Source: Oxalobacteraceae bacterium CAVE-383
GTDB lineage: Bacteria > Pseudomonadota > Gammaproteobacteria > Burkholderiales > Burkholderiaceae_D
DNA: 64,000 bases
Direction: 5' to 3'
Assembly: GCA_004134995.1 (NCBI GenBank)
Contig: REGP01000003.1
Location: 455,466-519,465, forward strand
In this document: positions 40,447-50,907 of the stretch, one piece after another
How the letters are laid out: each line of letters begins with the position of its first letter
How positions within the stretch are numbered: the stretch's first letter is position 1
Made by a program: the position numbers and the translations under genes
Notes under the pieces: model-generated
Database searches by the model: none
What the model saw: the letters and a program-made list of their open reading frames with translations, nothing else
Told to the model about the DNA's origin: nothing

Positions 40447-41385
40447 TCAGTTGTCGTCCATGGCTTTGCGTTGTCTCGCGATGAATTCCTGCAGCGTGTC
40501 GATGCCGCGCAGTTGCAGAATCGTATTGCGCACGGCGGCTTCCAGCAGCACCGCGATATTGCGGCCGGCCGCCACGGGGATCACGACCTTGCGGATCGGC
40601 AGGCCGAGCACGTCTTCGAACTGCGCGTCGATCGGCAGCCGTTCGTAATTTTCTTCCAGCGTGCTGCGCCGGACCAGATGGACGATCAGCTTCAGGCGCA
40701 TTTTCCGGCGTACTGCCGTCTCGCCGAAGATTGCCTTGATGTCGAGAAGCCCGAGGCCACGCACTTCCAGCAGGTTTTGCAGCAGCGGCGGGCAGCGTCC
40801 TTCGATCATGTTCGGCGCAATGCGCGCGAATTCCACCGAGTCGTCGGCCACCAGGCCGTGGCTGCGCGAAATCAGTTCCAGCCCGAGTTCGCTTTTGCCG
40901 AGGCCGGACTCGCCGGTGATCAGCACGCCCACGCCCAGCACATCCATGAATACGCCGTGCATCGATATCTGCTGCGCCAGCTTCTTGGACAGATACACGC
41001 GCAGGTAATCGATCACCTGCGCCGCGGGTAACGGCGTCGAGAACAGCGGAATGTTTTTTTCGTCGCAGATTGCCAGGATGTCCGGCGGCGTCGCCAGGCC
41101 CTGCGCGATGATGAAGGCCGGCGGTTCGCCCGCGACCAGTTCGGCGGTCTGGTGCGCGCGCGATGCCGGAGACAGGCGTTGATAGTATTCGGTTTCCTGA
41201 TGGCCGTAGACCTGGATGCGGCCCGGATGGATCAGGTTCAAATGGCCGATCTGGTCGGCGGCGGAAACGGCGTCGCCGGAGATCAGGCGTTCGGCGCCGG
41301 CAAAACCGGCAAACCAGCCGAGTTGCAGGGACTCGCGGTTTTCGTCGTACAGCTGTTGGATGGAGAGCGCGGTATAAGAGGGCAT
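40447..41385 (-). CDS. hprK: HPr kinase/phosphorylase
   Basis: The 312-residue bifunctional enzyme phosphorylates or dephosphorylates the regulatory Ser of HPr. The Walker A motif is [19 protein letters not shown] (about 148-166), the family signature [15 protein letters not shown] follows, and the C-terminal motif is [21 protein letters not shown]. Start and ptsN stop share one base (TGATG), indicating coupling. In Gram-negatives it belongs to a regulatory PTS rather than to sugar uptake. Confidence 0.95.
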   Translation of the reverse strand: MPSYTALSIQQLYDENRESLQLGWFAGFAGAERLISGDAVSAADQIGHLNLIHPGRIQVYGHQETEYYQRLSPASRAHQTAELVAGEPPAFIIAQGLATPPDILAICDEKNIPLFSTPLPAAQVIDYLRVYLSKKLAQQISMHGVFMDVLGVGVLITGESGLGKSELGLELISRSHGLVADDSVEFARIAPNMIEGRCPPLLQNLLEVRGLGLLDIKAIFGETAVRRKMRLKLIVHLVRRSTLEENYERLPIDAQFEDVLGLPIRKVVIPVAAGRNIAVLLEAAVRNTILQLRGIDTLQEFIARQRKAMDDN

Positions 41386-41870
41386 CAGGCCGTCTTTTCC
41401 ATGGTTGGCTGCCAGTTGACGATGCGCGCATGCACGGTCGCCGCATCGGGATCGGTGGCCAGCGTGGCGCGCATGCCGCTATCGGAAAACAGCTCCGCGA
41501 TTTCGGACAGGATTTCCAGATGCTGCTGGGTGACGTTGTCGGGGATCAGCAGAAAAATCAGCAGTTTGACGGGTTCGCCGTCGGGCGATTCGAAAGGAAT
41601 CGGTTCGGCCAGCCGCACGAAGGCGGCGATCGGCGCTTTCAATCCCTTGATCCTGCCGTGCGGTACGGCGACGCCATGGCCGAGGCCGGTCGAGCCCAGG
41701 CGCTCGCGTGCGAACAGATTGTCGGAAACGGTGGATCGGGCGATGCCGCAATTGTTTTCGAATATCAGTCCAGCCTGTTCGAAAGCGCGCTTTTTGCTGG
41801 AAACTTCCAGATCGACGACAACGTTTTCCAGCGCGAGAATTTTTGCAAGGTTTGTCATGGGGCCAGACAT
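41385..41870 (-). CDS. ptsN: Nitrogen-PTS EIIA protein (PtsN)
   Basis: The 161-residue EIIA(Ntr) has the phosphorylatable His in [13 protein letters not shown]. The fold's other marks are [13 protein letters not shown] and [21 protein letters not shown]. The ATG at 41870 is the first; the better conserved beginning is MTNLAKILA at 41858, and neither has a good ribosome site. It is the first gene of ptsN-hprK. rpoN and hpf, often upstream in related genomes, are not here; pagP is. Confidence 0.93.
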   Translation of the reverse strand: MSGPMTNLAKILALENVVVDLEVSSKKRAFEQAGLIFENNCGIARSTVSDNLFARERLGSTGLGHGVAVPHGRIKGLKAPIAAFVRLAEPIPFESPDGEPVKLLIFLLIPDNVTQQHLEILSEIAELFSDSGMRATLATDPDAATVHARIVNWQPTMEKTA

Positions 41871-41893
41871 GCTACGGAAATGAACTTTTGCGG

Positions 41894-41922
41894 ATTATAG
41901 GCTTGTTTTTGGCTTCTGTAAC
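41894..41922 (-). promoter_or_regulatory. Sigma-70-type promoter for ptsN-hprK
   Basis: On the minus strand, GTTACA (41917-41922) and a perfect TATAAT (41894-41899) are 17 bases apart. The predicted start lies near 41887, leaving a leader of only about 17-30 bases before either candidate ptsN start codon. Confidence 0.6.
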
Positions 41923-42042
41923 CTCGTTCGGCGGGTTGCGGGCAGCCTGTGCGGACCGCTCGAACCGAAGCCGCACGATAGTCTATTTCCCGCCGACAAC
42001 TCGCTTTTGTCCGGCGCCCTGTAAGACAGGTTCAGTGCAGAT

Positions 42043-42615
42043 TCAGTGGAACTCAACCCGCAGAAACATGAACAGGACATCGCCGTTGCCTTTGTTTTTC
42101 GACAGCCGCGGCACATAGGATGCCATCAGCTTGGTGCTCTGCGTGCCCACCGAGGCCAGCGGCAATGCGATCGGGAACGGGATGCCGTTGAAATAATCCT
42201 GGCGGCTCATCAGCATGGCGGTATAGCCAAGCCCGGCTTCCAGGCCCGTATCGGCGATCGGATATACCCATTCATATGCGTAACCGGCCATCAGTTGCGG
42301 TTTTTTATGCGAATCCGAAATGGCCATTGCATACAGCGATTCGTCGTTGCCGGAAGCATTGCGCAATGTGCGCCCATAGCCGCCGCCCCAGGATTTTTCG
42401 TTGAGCTGATCGAGCTTTTCACGGCTATAGGTGTCGCGTCCATGATGCGCCCAGCCGGAAAGATAAACTGCGTCGGTGCCGTTGTCGGCGATGTTGCTCA
42501 TGCGGGATTTGAGCGCCTCCCAACGGGAGTCGCCCGCTTCATCGGCAAGCGCGGGAACCGTGCATAGCACGGTGGCGCCGAACAGCGCGGCGGATAGAAA
42601 TTTTCGATGTTGCAT
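42043..42615 (-). CDS. pagP: Lipid A palmitoyltransferase PagP
   Basis: The 190-residue outer-membrane enzyme transfers palmitate from phospholipid to lipid A. A signal peptide ends near LCTVPALADE. The mature barrel has YLSGWAHHGRDTYS with the catalytic His (H57/H58) and MAISDSHKK with the Asp-Ser pair (D101, S102). WGGGYGRTL and PFPIALPLAS are further family marks. Its expression is usually envelope-stress or PhoPQ controlled; I see no clear box. The 170-base gap on its upstream side contains a GTTGAAC/GTTCAAC inverted repeat near 42634-42663 and otherwise no gene I can support. Confidence 0.9.
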   Translation of the reverse strand: MQHRKFLSAALFGATVLCTVPALADEAGDSRWEALKSRMSNIADNGTDAVYLSGWAHHGRDTYSREKLDQLNEKSWGGGYGRTLRNASGNDESLYAMAISDSHKKPQLMAGYAYEWVYPIADTGLEAGLGYTAMLMSRQDYFNGIPFPIALPLASVGTQSTKLMASYVPRLSKNKGNGDVLFMFLRVEFH

Positions 42616-42786
42616 GATTGTTATCTATTTGTTGTGTTGAACGGAATAAATTCTATTTGTTCAACTGTTTCTTATGGCATACAAAGCGGATTTGTTACAT
42701 CTGTTGCGTACCGATTGGGCGCAGGAAACCACCCCTTTCATAGAGGGCTTTTCGTGGCGAAGTATGAAGTTGTTGCTTAAATTGAA

Positions 42787-43626
42787 TTATTGCCGTGCGT
42801 GGCGCAGATTGGATGGCGGTTTTCCGGTGGAGAAATTACTGCGCCATGGATTGATGTCCAGTCCGCCGCGCCGCGTATAGCGCGCATAGACGGCCAGTTT
42901 GAGCGGTTTGCAATGGCGCAGGATATCGACAAAGATGCGCTCCACGCATTGTTCGTGGAACTCGTTGTGCTCGCGCAGGCCGATCAGGTATTTCAGCAGG
43001 CCTTCCTGATCGATCGGCGCGCCGACGTACTGGATCTGCACGCTGCCCCAGTCCGGTTGTCCGGTGACCAGGCAGTTCGATTTCAGCAGATGCGATACCA
43101 GCGTCTCCTCGACCGTTGCGGCGCCTTGGTCAACGGACAGCAGGTTCGGATTCGGCTGGTAGCTGTCGACTTCGATATCCAGCCGATCCAGCAGCAGGCC
43201 TTCCATCTGCGCCATTTTGAGCGAAGCGAATTCGGCCGCCGGGGTCAGCGCGACGTGCACCGGCGCGCCGAATCCGGCGGACAGATCGGCCCGCAGCAGG
43301 TTCAGCAGGGCTTCGGCGCCGGCCAGCCTGGTCTGGTTGAACGAATTCAGATACAGCTTGAAGGATTTCGATTCGACGATATTCGGCGAATCCGCCGGGA
43401 CGGTCACCGTGACGATGGCGATTTCAGGCTTGCCGCGCAGGTTCAGCCATGAAACTTCATAGGCGTTCCAGATATCCACGCCGAAAAACGGCAGCGCGCC
43501 GTGCAGTCCCAGTTCGGCGCGCTTGCCCTCGCGCGCGATCGGAAACAGCAGCGACGGCTCGTATTGCGTGCAATAGGCGCTGGGTTTGCCCAGCGGCGAG
43601 GCATCGGGGGAATTGTTTGTGCTCAT
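42787..43626 (-). CDS. queF: NADPH-dependent 7-cyano-7-deazaguanine reductase (long form)
   Basis: The 279-residue two-domain (type II) QueF reduces preQ0 to preQ1 for queuosine in tRNA. The nucleophile Cys is in [19 protein letters not shown]; the conserved [10 protein letters not shown] and Glu-rich substrate loops are present. The N-terminal half carries the degenerate T-fold with [15 protein letters not shown]. It begins 9 bases after the ilvA stop on the same strand, so the two may be cotranscribed. A queuosine-precursor transporter fragment is at the left edge. Confidence 0.95.
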   Translation of the reverse strand: MSTNNSPDASPLGKPSAYCTQYEPSLLFPIAREGKRAELGLHGALPFFGVDIWNAYEVSWLNLRGKPEIAIVTVTVPADSPNIVESKSFKLYLNSFNQTRLAGAEALLNLLRADLSAGFGAPVHVALTPAAEFASLKMAQMEGLLLDRLDIEVDSYQPNPNLLSVDQGAATVEETLVSHLLKSNCLVTGQPDWGSVQIQYVGAPIDQEGLLKYLIGLREHNEFHEQCVERIFVDILRHCKPLKLAVYARYTRRGGLDINPWRSNFSTGKPPSNLRHARQ

Positions 43627-43635
43627 TACTGCAGC

Positions 43636-45162
43636 TTATCCCAAGAACAATTGATACAAAGGGTTCTTGCTTTCATCCCAGTGGCGATAGCCCAGGTTGG
43701 CGAGGAAGGCGCGGAACGATTTCATTTCGGCCTTCGGCACCTGCAGGCCGACCAGGATGCGGCCGACATCGCCGCCCTGGCTGCGATAGTGGAACAGGCT
43801 GATGTTCCAGTCCGGACCCATGCTGTTCAGAAAACGCATCAGCGCGCCGGGGCGTTCCGGGAATTCGAAGCGGTACAGCAATTCGTTTTGCGCCAGTCCG
43901 CTCTTGCCGCCGACCAGATGGCGGATATGCACCTTGGCCAATTCGTCATGGGTCAGGTCCAGCGTGCGATAGCCGTGTTTCTCGAAGCTTTTGGCGATCT
44001 TGCCGGAGTCCTCGCTGCTGCCGGTCTGAATGCCGACGAAGATGTGGGCTTCTTTCTGGTCGCTGATCCGGTAGTTGAATTCGGTCACGTTGCGCGGCCC
44101 GACCAGTTCGCAGAAGCGGCGGAAACTGCCGCGTTCTTCCGGGATGGTGACCGCGAACACGGCTTCGCGCGCCGCGCCGACATCGGCCATTTCGGCGACG
44201 AAACGCAAGCGGTCGAAATTCATGTTGGCGCCGCTGGCGATGGTCACCAGGGTTTCGTTCTTCAGCGGTTTTTTGTTCAGGCGCGCGCGTTCCAGATAGG
44301 CCTTGGCGCCGGCCACGGCCAGAGCGCCGGCCGGTTCCAGAATGCTGCGGGTGTCCTGGAATACGTCCTTGATCGCGGTGCACACCGCATCGGTATCGAC
44401 CAGGATGACCTCGTCGACATATTTCTGCGCCAGGCGGAAGGTTTCCTCGCCGGCCAGCTTGACCGCGGTGCCGTCGGAAAACAGGCCGACGTCGCCCAGC
44501 GTGACGCGGCGGCCGGCTTTCAGGCTGCGCGCCATCGCGTCGGAGTCGCTGGTCTGCACGCCGATGATCTTGATGTCGGGACGTACCGCCTTGACATAGG
44601 CGGCCACGCCCGCAATCAGTCCGCCGCCGCCGATGGCGACGAAGATGGCATGGATCGCCCCGGCATGCTGGCGCAGGATTTCCATGCCGATCGTGCCTTG
44701 GCCGGCGATGACGTAGGGGTCGTCGAAGGGATGCACGAAGGTCAGTTTCTGTTTCTTTTCCAGCGTCAGCGCATGCGTGTAGGCATCGGAATACGATTCG
44801 CCGTGCAGCACCACTTCGCCGCCCAGCGCCTTGACCGCCTCGATCTTGACATCCGGCGTGGTGGTCGGCATCACGATCACGGCGCGGCAGCCGAGCCGGG
44901 CGGAGGACAGCGCGACGCCTTGCGCGTGATTGCCGGCGGAGGCGCAGATCACCCCATGCTTGAGCTGCAGCGGCGTCAGGTGCGCCATCATGTTGTACGC
45001 GCCGCGCAGCTTGAAGCTGCGTACGCTTTGCATGTCTTCGCGCTTGAAGTAAATCTTGTTGTCCATCCGTTGCGACAGATTCGCCGCCGGTTGCAGCGGC
45101 GTTTCGATGGCGACGTCGTAGACGCGCGCTGTCAGTATTTTTTGCAGGTAATCTGTTTTCAT
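43636..45162 (-). CDS. ilvA: Threonine ammonia-lyase, biosynthetic (long form)
   Basis: The 508-residue PLP enzyme deaminates threonine to 2-oxobutyrate for isoleucine. The PLP lysine lies in SVRSFKLRGAYNM (about 52-64), and the phosphate-binding Gly loop is IGGGGLIAG. Two C-terminal ACT-like regulatory domains (about 330-500) include ITIP-type AVTIPEERGSFRRFCE and EFPERPGALMRFL, as in isoleucine-inhibited enzymes. No clear ribosome site precedes the ATG. Confidence 0.95.
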   Translation of the reverse strand: MKTDYLQKILTARVYDVAIETPLQPAANLSQRMDNKIYFKREDMQSVRSFKLRGAYNMMAHLTPLQLKHGVICASAGNHAQGVALSSARLGCRAVIVMPTTTPDVKIEAVKALGGEVVLHGESYSDAYTHALTLEKKQKLTFVHPFDDPYVIAGQGTIGMEILRQHAGAIHAIFVAIGGGGLIAGVAAYVKAVRPDIKIIGVQTSDSDAMARSLKAGRRVTLGDVGLFSDGTAVKLAGEETFRLAQKYVDEVILVDTDAVCTAIKDVFQDTRSILEPAGALAVAGAKAYLERARLNKKPLKNETLVTIASGANMNFDRLRFVAEMADVGAAREAVFAVTIPEERGSFRRFCELVGPRNVTEFNYRISDQKEAHIFVGIQTGSSEDSGKIAKSFEKHGYRTLDLTHDELAKVHIRHLVGGKSGLAQNELLYRFEFPERPGALMRFLNSMGPDWNISLFHYRSQGGDVGRILVGLQVPKAEMKSFRAFLANLGYRHWDESKNPLYQLFLG

Positions 45163-45316
45163 GAATTTCGATGCGTGCGTATGTATGGTCAGGCGGATGG
45201 ACAGGCGAACTGCCCATTATAATGGAGCGCAACGATGACGTCGCGCCGTTGCCGGCCGTGGCGGCTTTCCGGTTTTTTCGGGGGGCATTTCCGGGGTGAA
45301 TTCCAGATGAATTTTA

Positions 45317-45808
45317 ATGATTGAATCCGCTGCAGCCTGGCTGATGAACGCGCTCGCGTTGCCGGCAGTGGGCTTGCCGACGGTATTTACGATCAGTTTT
45401 ATCTCCGCCACGCTGTTGCCGCTGGCCTCGGAACCGGCCGTTTTCGCCGTAATTAAATCGAATCCATCGCTGTTATGGCCCGCGATCCTGGTCGCCACCG
45501 CCGGCAATTCGCTGGGCGGCGCGGTTGACTACTGGCTGGGCTTTGGCGCCAAGAAGGCCGTCTCCGAAGAGCTGGGAGGCCGCTGGTTCGGCTGGCTCGC
45601 GCGTTTCGGCCCCAGGGCGATGCTGTTGAGCTGGCTGCCGGTGGTCGGCGATCCGCTTTGCGTACTGGCCGGCTGGCTCAAGCTGCCGTTCTGGCCCTCG
45701 CTGTTTTACATCGCCATGGGGAAGTTTTTCCGCTACGTCGTGCTGACCTGGATATTGCTGCGCATTCCGGACGGCATCTGGCACCAGATCGGCGCCTGGC
45801 TGGGGTAA
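45317..45808 (+). CDS. YqaA-like inner-membrane protein (DedA/SNARE-associated superfamily)
   Basis: The 163-residue membrane protein has about four hydrophobic segments. It shows LLPLASEPAVFAVI, the Gly/Asn motif ATAGNSLGGAVDYWLG, and the Arg/Pro-containing RFGPRAMLLSWLPVVGDPLCVLAGWLKL, the COG1238 YqaA signature. Related DedA proteins help lipid or cation homeostasis. It stands alone, with a weak ribosome site, between divergent ilvA and the downstream oxidoreductase. Confidence 0.83.
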   Translation: MIESAAAWLMNALALPAVGLPTVFTISFISATLLPLASEPAVFAVIKSNPSLLWPAILVATAGNSLGGAVDYWLGFGAKKAVSEELGGRWFGWLARFGPRAMLLSWLPVVGDPLCVLAGWLKLPFWPSLFYIAMGKFFRYVVLTWILLRIPDGIWHQIGAWLG

Positions 45809-45908
45809 GGGGGGGTACAATTGTTTGACGGCAATTGTTGGGATCAGGCATCGCCTTGCAGCGCAATAAGTTAGAATGCTCTTTTAGCAGATCAATCATT
45901 AATTACCG

Positions 45909-48900
45909 ATGAACGCCCCCGCCAAAATTCAAGTATTGCTTTCCGATGCGCCGCACGGCGACGGGTCTACGCGCTTGCGTGAAATTCCCTATAACTACAC
46001 CTCGTTTTCCGATCGCGAAATCGTGATCCGGCTGCTGGGCGAGGAGGCATGGGGCCTGCTCGACGAATTGCGCGGCAAGCGCCAGACCGGACGCTCGGCG
46101 CGCATGCTGTACGAAGTGCTCGGCGATATCTGGGTGGTGCGCCGCAATCCCTATCTGCAGGACGATCTGCTGGACAATCCGAAGCGCCGCGCCGCGCTGA
46201 TCGAAGCCTTGAATCATCGCCTGGCCGAAGTCGACAAGCGCCGCATCGCCAGCGATCTGGCCGAAGCGGACGATCAGGTCGCGCGCATTCGCAGCGCCAA
46301 TGTCGAAGCCTTGCTGAAGGCGGCGCAAAAGGCAATCGCCGATTTCGGCGAGGAATTCAAGCATACCTACGATCTGCGCAAGCGCGCCACGCGGGAATTG
46401 GGCCGCTATACCGCCAAGGACAACATCAAGTTCGACGGCCTGTCGCGCGTATCGCACGTTACCGACGCGACCGATTGGCGCGTGGAATATCCGTTCGTGG
46501 TGCTGACGCCCGACAGCGAAGACGAAATGGCCGGCCTGGTCAAGGCCTGCGTCTCGCTGGGGCTGACCATCATTCCGCGCGGCGGCGGCACCGGCTATAC
46601 CGGCGGCGCGATTCCGCTGACGCCGTTGTCGGCCGTCATCAATACCGAAAAACTGGAAGAGCTCGGCCCCGTCGAAATGACGGTGCTGCCGGGCCTGGAC
46701 AAGCCGTACGCGACGATTTTCTCGGGCGCCGGCGTGGTCACCAAGCGCGTGACCGATACGGCGGCCAAGGCCGGCTTCGTGTTCGCGGTCGATCCGACCT
46801 CGTCCGAAGCATCGTGCATCGGCGGCAATATCGCGATGAACGCAGGCGGCAAGAAGGCCGTGCTGTGGGGCACCGCCCTGGATAATCTCGCCAGCTGGCG
46901 CATGGTCGATCCGAACGGCGACTGGTTGAACGTCACGCGGATCAATCACAATCTGAGCAAGATCCACGATGCGCCGGAAGCGGTCTTCAAGCTCGAATGG
47001 ACGCATCCGTCGGAAAAAGGCGCCCAGATCGAAGATCCGTTCAAGACCGAAACCCTGGTTATCCCGGGACGCAAATTCCGCAAGGAAGGCCTGGGCAAGG
47101 ATGTCACCGATAAATTCCTGTCGGGGCTGCCGGGGGTGCAGAAGGAAGGCTGCGACGGCATGATCACGTCGGCGGTCTGGATTCTGCACAAGATGCCGAC
47201 CTATACGCGCACGGTGTGCATGGAGTTCTTCGGCCAGCCGCGCGATGCGATTCCGTCGATCGTCGAAATCAAGGATTTCATGGACGCCGAGACCCGCAAG
47301 GGCGGCGCCACCCTGGCCGGCCTGGAGCATATGGACGAGCGCTATCTGCGCGCGGTCGGCTACGCGACCAAATCCAAGCGCGGCGCCTTTCCGAAGATGG
47401 CGCTGTTCGGAGACATCGTCGGCAACGACGAAAACGCCGTGGCGCACGCCGCCTCGGAAGTGGTGCGCATCGCCAACAACCGCGTCGGCGAAGGCTTTAT
47501 CGCGGTCAGCCCGGAAGCGCGCAAGAAATTCTGGCTGGACCGTTCGCGCACGGCCGCCATCGCGAAACACACCAATGCGTTCAAGATCAACGAAGACGTC
47601 GTGATCCCGCTGAACCGCATGGGCGAATACACCGATGGCGTCGAGCGCATCAACATCGAATTGTCGACCCGGAACAAATTGCAGTTGCTGGGTGAATTGC
47701 GCAGTTTCTTCACCAAGGGCAATCTGCCGCTGGGCAAGAACGACGATGCCGAAGGCGAGAGCATTCCGGCCGCCGAAATGCTGGAAGACCGCGTGCACCA
47801 GGCCGAGCAGGTGCTCGACAGCGTCCAGGCGCGCTGGACTTACCTGCTGGATCATATCGAGCAGCCGCTCGCCGAAGCCCAGCCGAAATTGCTTGAACTG
47901 CTGCCGGAAGCGATCGGCAGGCAGATTCCGCAACGCCTGCTGGAACAGCCGGACGCGCGCATCTTCGAGCTGATGCAGGACCGCACCTTCCGCGTTTCCT
48001 GGAAGAACGAAGTGCGGGCGCCGCTGCGCAATATTTTCAATGGCGCGGCGTTCAAGCCGATCCTGGACGAATGCACCGCGATCCACAAGAGCGTCTTGCG
48101 CGGCCGCGTGTTCGTGGCGCTGCATATGCATGCCGGCGACGGCAACGTGCATACCAATATTCCGGTCAATTCCGATCACTACGAGATGCTGCAGGACGCC
48201 CATCAGGCGGTTGCCCGCATCATGGATCTGGCGCGCTCGCTGGACGGTGTGATTTCGGGCGAGCACGGCATCGGCATCACCAAGCTGCAATTCCTGAAAG
48301 AGGATGAAATCAGCGAATTCCGCGATTACAAATTGCGCATCGATCCGGAAGGCCGTTTCAACAAGGGCAAGCTGCTGAACCTGGGGGGCCTCGAAGCCGA
48401 CCTCAGCAATGCCTACACGCCTTCGTTCGGCCTGATGGGGCATGAATCGCTGATCATGCAGCAAAGCGATATCGGCGCGATCGCCAGCAGCGTCAAGGAT
48501 TGCCTGCGCTGCGGCAAATGTAAACCCGTCTGCGCAACCCATGTGCCGCGCGCCAATCTGCTGTATTCGCCACGCAATAAAATTTTGGCGACTTCGCTGC
48601 TGGTTGAAGCCTTCCTGTATGAAGAGCAGACCCGGCGCGGCGTATCGATCAAGCACTGGGAAGAATTCGAAGACGTGGCCGATCACTGCACGGTCTGCCA
48701 CAAGTGCGTGACGCCTTGCCCGGTCGACATCGATTTCGGCGACGTCTCGATGAATATGCGCAATCTGTTGCGCAAGATGGGCAAGAAGTCGTTCAATCCG
48801 GGCACCACCGCCGCGATGTTCTTCCTGAATGCGACCGATCCCGCCACCATCAACGTCACGCGCCAGGTCATGACCGGCTGGGGTTTCAAGGCGCAGCGCT

Positions 48901-49913
48901 TCGGCAACGAACTGCTGAAGAAATTCGCGCGCAAGCAGACCAGGAAGCCGCCTGCGACGCATGGCAAGCCGCCGGTCAAGGAGCAGGTGATTCATTTCAT
49001 CAACAAGAAAATGCCGGGCAATCTGCCGAAGAAGACGGCGCGCGCGCTGCTCGATATCGAGGACGACAAGATCGTGCCGATCATCCGCAATCCGCAGACC
49101 ACCACAGCCGATACGGAAGCGGTGTTCTATTTCCCGGGCTGCGGCTCCGAGCGGCTGTTCTCGCAGGTCGGCCTTGCCACGCAAGCCATGCTGTGGCGCG
49201 TCGGCGTGCAGACCGTGCTGCCGCCGGGCTATCTGTGCTGCGGTTATCCGCAACGCGGCGCCGGCGATTTCGAGAAGGGCGAGAAGATCATCACCGACAA
49301 CCGGGTGCTGTTCCATCGCATGGCAAACACGCTAAATTATCTCGATATCAAAACGGTGATCGTGTCGTGCGGTACCTGCTACGATCAGTTGCAGGGCTAT
49401 GAATTCGACAAGATTTTCCCGGGCTGCCGCATCATGGACATCCATGAATACCTGCTGGAAAAGGATGTCACGCTGTCGGGCGTGAAGGGTACGCGCTACA
49501 TGTATCACGATCCGTGCCATACGCCGATGAAGCTGCAGGATCCGTTGAAGACGGTGAATGCGCTGATTTCGACGGATGACGGCAAGCTGGTCGAAAAGAA
49601 CGAGCGCTGCTGCGGCGAATCGGGCACTTTCGGCGTGGCCCGGCCGGACATCGCGACCCAGGTGCGCTTCCGCAAGGAAGAGGAAATGGTCAAGGGCGCG
49701 GACAAGATGCGCGCCGACGGCTTCGAGGGCGAAGTCAAGATACTGACATCGTGTCCTTCATGCCTGCAGGGCCTGAATCGCTACAACGACGATTCGGGCA
49801 CGACTGCCGACTATATCGTGGTCGAAATGGCCAAGCACTTGATGGGCGAGAATTGGCTGCCGGAATACGTGGAACGCGCCAATAACGGCGGCATCGAGCG
49901 GGTTCTGGTGTAA
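45909..49913 (+). CDS. DUF3683 FAD-linked oxidoreductase / Fe-S protein fusion (D-lactate dehydrogenase-like)
   Basis: The 1334-residue protein fuses GlcD-like and GlcF-like parts. Order: DUF3683-type N-terminus (about 1-180), FAD-binding PCMH domain with [16 protein letters not shown] (about 220-330), FAD-oxidase C-terminal domain ending [14 protein letters not shown] (about 785), two 4Fe-4S motifs [11 protein letters not shown] (864) and [12 protein letters not shown] (926), and two CCG domains with [10 protein letters not shown] (1110) and CCGESGTFG (1234). It probably oxidises a 2-hydroxy acid such as D-lactate or glycolate and passes electrons to quinone. Found as one long gene in betaproteobacteria. 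Exact substrate unknown. Confidence 0.88.
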   Translation: MNAPAKIQVLLSDAPHGDGSTRLREIPYNYTSFSDREIVIRLLGEEAWGLLDELRGKRQTGRSARMLYEVLGDIWVVRRNPYLQDDLLDNPKRRAALIEALNHRLAEVDKRRIASDLAEADDQVARIRSANVEALLKAAQKAIADFGEEFKHTYDLRKRATRELGRYTAKDNIKFDGLSRVSHVTDATDWRVEYPFVVLTPDSEDEMAGLVKACVSLGLTIIPRGGGTGYTGGAIPLTPLSAVINTEKLEELGPVEMTVLPGLDKPYATIFSGAGVVTKRVTDTAAKAGFVFAVDPTSSEASCIGGNIAMNAGGKKAVLWGTALDNLASWRMVDPNGDWLNVTRINHNLSKIHDAPEAVFKLEWTHPSEKGAQIEDPFKTETLVIPGRKFRKEGLGKDVTDKFLSGLPGVQKEGCDGMITSAVWILHKMPTYTRTVCMEFFGQPRDAIPSIVEIKDFMDAETRKGGATLAGLEHMDERYLRAVGYATKSKRGAFPKMALFGDIVGNDENAVAHAASEVVRIANNRVGEGFIAVSPEARKKFWLDRSRTAAIAKHTNAFKINEDVVIPLNRMGEYTDGVERINIELSTRNKLQLLGELRSFFTKGNLPLGKNDDAEGESIPAAEMLEDRVHQAEQVLDSVQARWTYLLDHIEQPLAEAQPKLLELLPEAIGRQIPQRLLEQPDARIFELMQDRTFRVSWKNEVRAPLRNIFNGAAFKPILDECTAIHKSVLRGRVFVALHMHAGDGNVHTNIPVNSDHYEMLQDAHQAVARIMDLARSLDGVISGEHGIGITKLQFLKEDEISEFRDYKLRIDPEGRFNKGKLLNLGGLEADLSNAYTPSFGLMGHESLIMQQSDIGAIASSVKDCLRCGKCKPVCATHVPRANLLYSPRNKILATSLLVEAFLYEEQTRRGVSIKHWEEFEDVADHCTVCHKCVTPCPVDIDFGDVSMNMRNLLRKMGKKSFNPGTTAAMFFLNATDPATINVTRQVMTGWGFKAQRFGNELLKKFARKQTRKPPATHGKPPVKEQVIHFINKKMPGNLPKKTARALLDIEDDKIVPIIRNPQTTTADTEAVFYFPGCGSERLFSQVGLATQAMLWRVGVQTVLPPGYLCCGYPQRGAGDFEKGEKIITDNRVLFHRMANTLNYLDIKTVIVSCGTCYDQLQGYEFDKIFPGCRIMDIHEYLLEKDVTLSGVKGTRYMYHDPCHTPMKLQDPLKTVNALISTDDGKLVEKNERCCGESGTFGVARPDIATQVRFRKEEEMVKGADKMRADGFEGEVKILTSCPSCLQGLNRYNDDSGTTADYIVVEMAKHLMGENWLPEYVERANNGGIERVLV

Positions 49914-49916
49914 GGC

Positions 49917-50348
49917 ATGAGCGCATCTGATCATTGCGAATTGTGCGCGCAGGATGGCGGCGAGGTTTTGTTTCGCGCTGCTGATTTCCGGGTGGTGCTG
50001 GTCGACGACGCGGCCTATCCGGGGTTTTGCCGCGTGATATGGCAGGCGCACGTCAAGGAAATGACAATGCTGCCGCCGGGGCAGCGCGCCATTCTGATGG
50101 ATGCCGTCTGGCGCGTCGAAGCGGCGCTGCTGGAGGCGATGCGGCCGGCCAAGGTGAATCTGGCCAGCCTCGGCAATATGACGCAGCATCTGCACTGGCA
50201 TCTGATTCCGCGGTTTACGGACGATGCGCATTTTCCGAATCCGATCTGGGGCGCCGCGCAGCGTGGCGCCGAGGCCGAAACGACGGCGGCGCGCAGCGCC
50301 TTGCTGCCGTCATTGCGTGAGGCAATCGTCCGTCATTTGACAGCCTGA
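49917..50348 (+). CDS. HIT-family nucleotide-binding protein
   Basis: The 143-residue protein begins CELCAQDGGEVLFRAADFRVVLVDD and has the histidine triad in QHLHWHLIPRF (H-x-H-x-H). These are nucleotide hydrolases or transferases. It starts three bases after the preceding stop, indicating cotranscription with the FAD/Fe-S oxidoreductase. Substrate unknown. Confidence 0.88.
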   Translation: MSASDHCELCAQDGGEVLFRAADFRVVLVDDAAYPGFCRVIWQAHVKEMTMLPPGQRAILMDAVWRVEAALLEAMRPAKVNLASLGNMTQHLHWHLIPRFTDDAHFPNPIWGAAQRGAEAETTAARSALLPSLREAIVRHLTA

Positions 50349-50388
50349 GAGTAACGCCGGCTTGCTCCGGCGGCAAAAGGAATTACCT

Positions 50389-50853
50389 ATGAGCGCTTCC
50401 GGACAATCAGCAACTCCATCCGCACCTGCACCGCGGCCGACCGCATTCAAGGTGCGCAAGCAATCGCGCGTCATGGAAGTCAGTTTCGACGATGGCGCCG
50501 AATTTTCGCTGCCATTCGAATTGATGCGCGTGTATTCGCCTTCCGCCGAAGTGCGCGGCCATGCTCCCGGCCAGGAAACCTTGCAACTGGGCAAGCGCGA
50601 GGTTGACATCGTTGCGCTGGAACCGGTCGGCAATTACGGCGTCAAACCGGTTTTCTCCGACGGCCACGACAGCGGCATTTATACTTGGGATTATCTGTAC
50701 CAATTGGGCCGCGACGGCGCCGCGATGTGGGAAACGTATCTGCAGCAGCTTGAAGCCGCGGGTCACACGCGCGAATCCGGACGCGCAGCCGGCGCGGCGC
50801 CGGCGCCGAAGCCCGCAACCGGCGCCGGTTGCGCAAGCGGACATCGGCATTAG
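50389..50853 (+). CDS. DUF971-domain protein
   Basis: The 154-residue protein has a DUF971 (gamma-butyrobetaine-hydroxylase N-terminal-like) core: FKVRKQSRVMEVSFDDGAEF, then LPFELMRVYSPSAEVRGH, and GIYTWDYLYQLG near the end. The N-terminus and C-terminus are Ala/Pro-rich, unlike the core. AAAAGGA precedes the ATG at 50389, rejecting an upstream in-frame start. It lies just before ubiE, as in many betaproteobacteria. The domain is linked to iron-sulfur or 2-oxoglutarate enzymes; role here unknown. Confidence 0.82.
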   Translation: MSASGQSATPSAPAPRPTAFKVRKQSRVMEVSFDDGAEFSLPFELMRVYSPSAEVRGHAPGQETLQLGKREVDIVALEPVGNYGVKPVFSDGHDSGIYTWDYLYQLGRDGAAMWETYLQQLEAAGHTRESGRAAGAAPAPKPATGAGCASGHRH

Positions 50854-50907
50854 CGTGCGCGCCGTGCCGGGTTTCTCACTTTTTCATGCTTGCTATGCGA
50901 GGTTGCA

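Noticed and set aside
42674..42880. Plus-strand 68-codon frame between pagP and queF
   Set aside because: Overlaps the queF coding end, has no clear ribosome site and no recognisable feature.
45903..49316. 1137-codon open frame antisense to the FAD/Fe-S fusion
   Set aside because: No recognisable motif; compositional shadow of the real gene.
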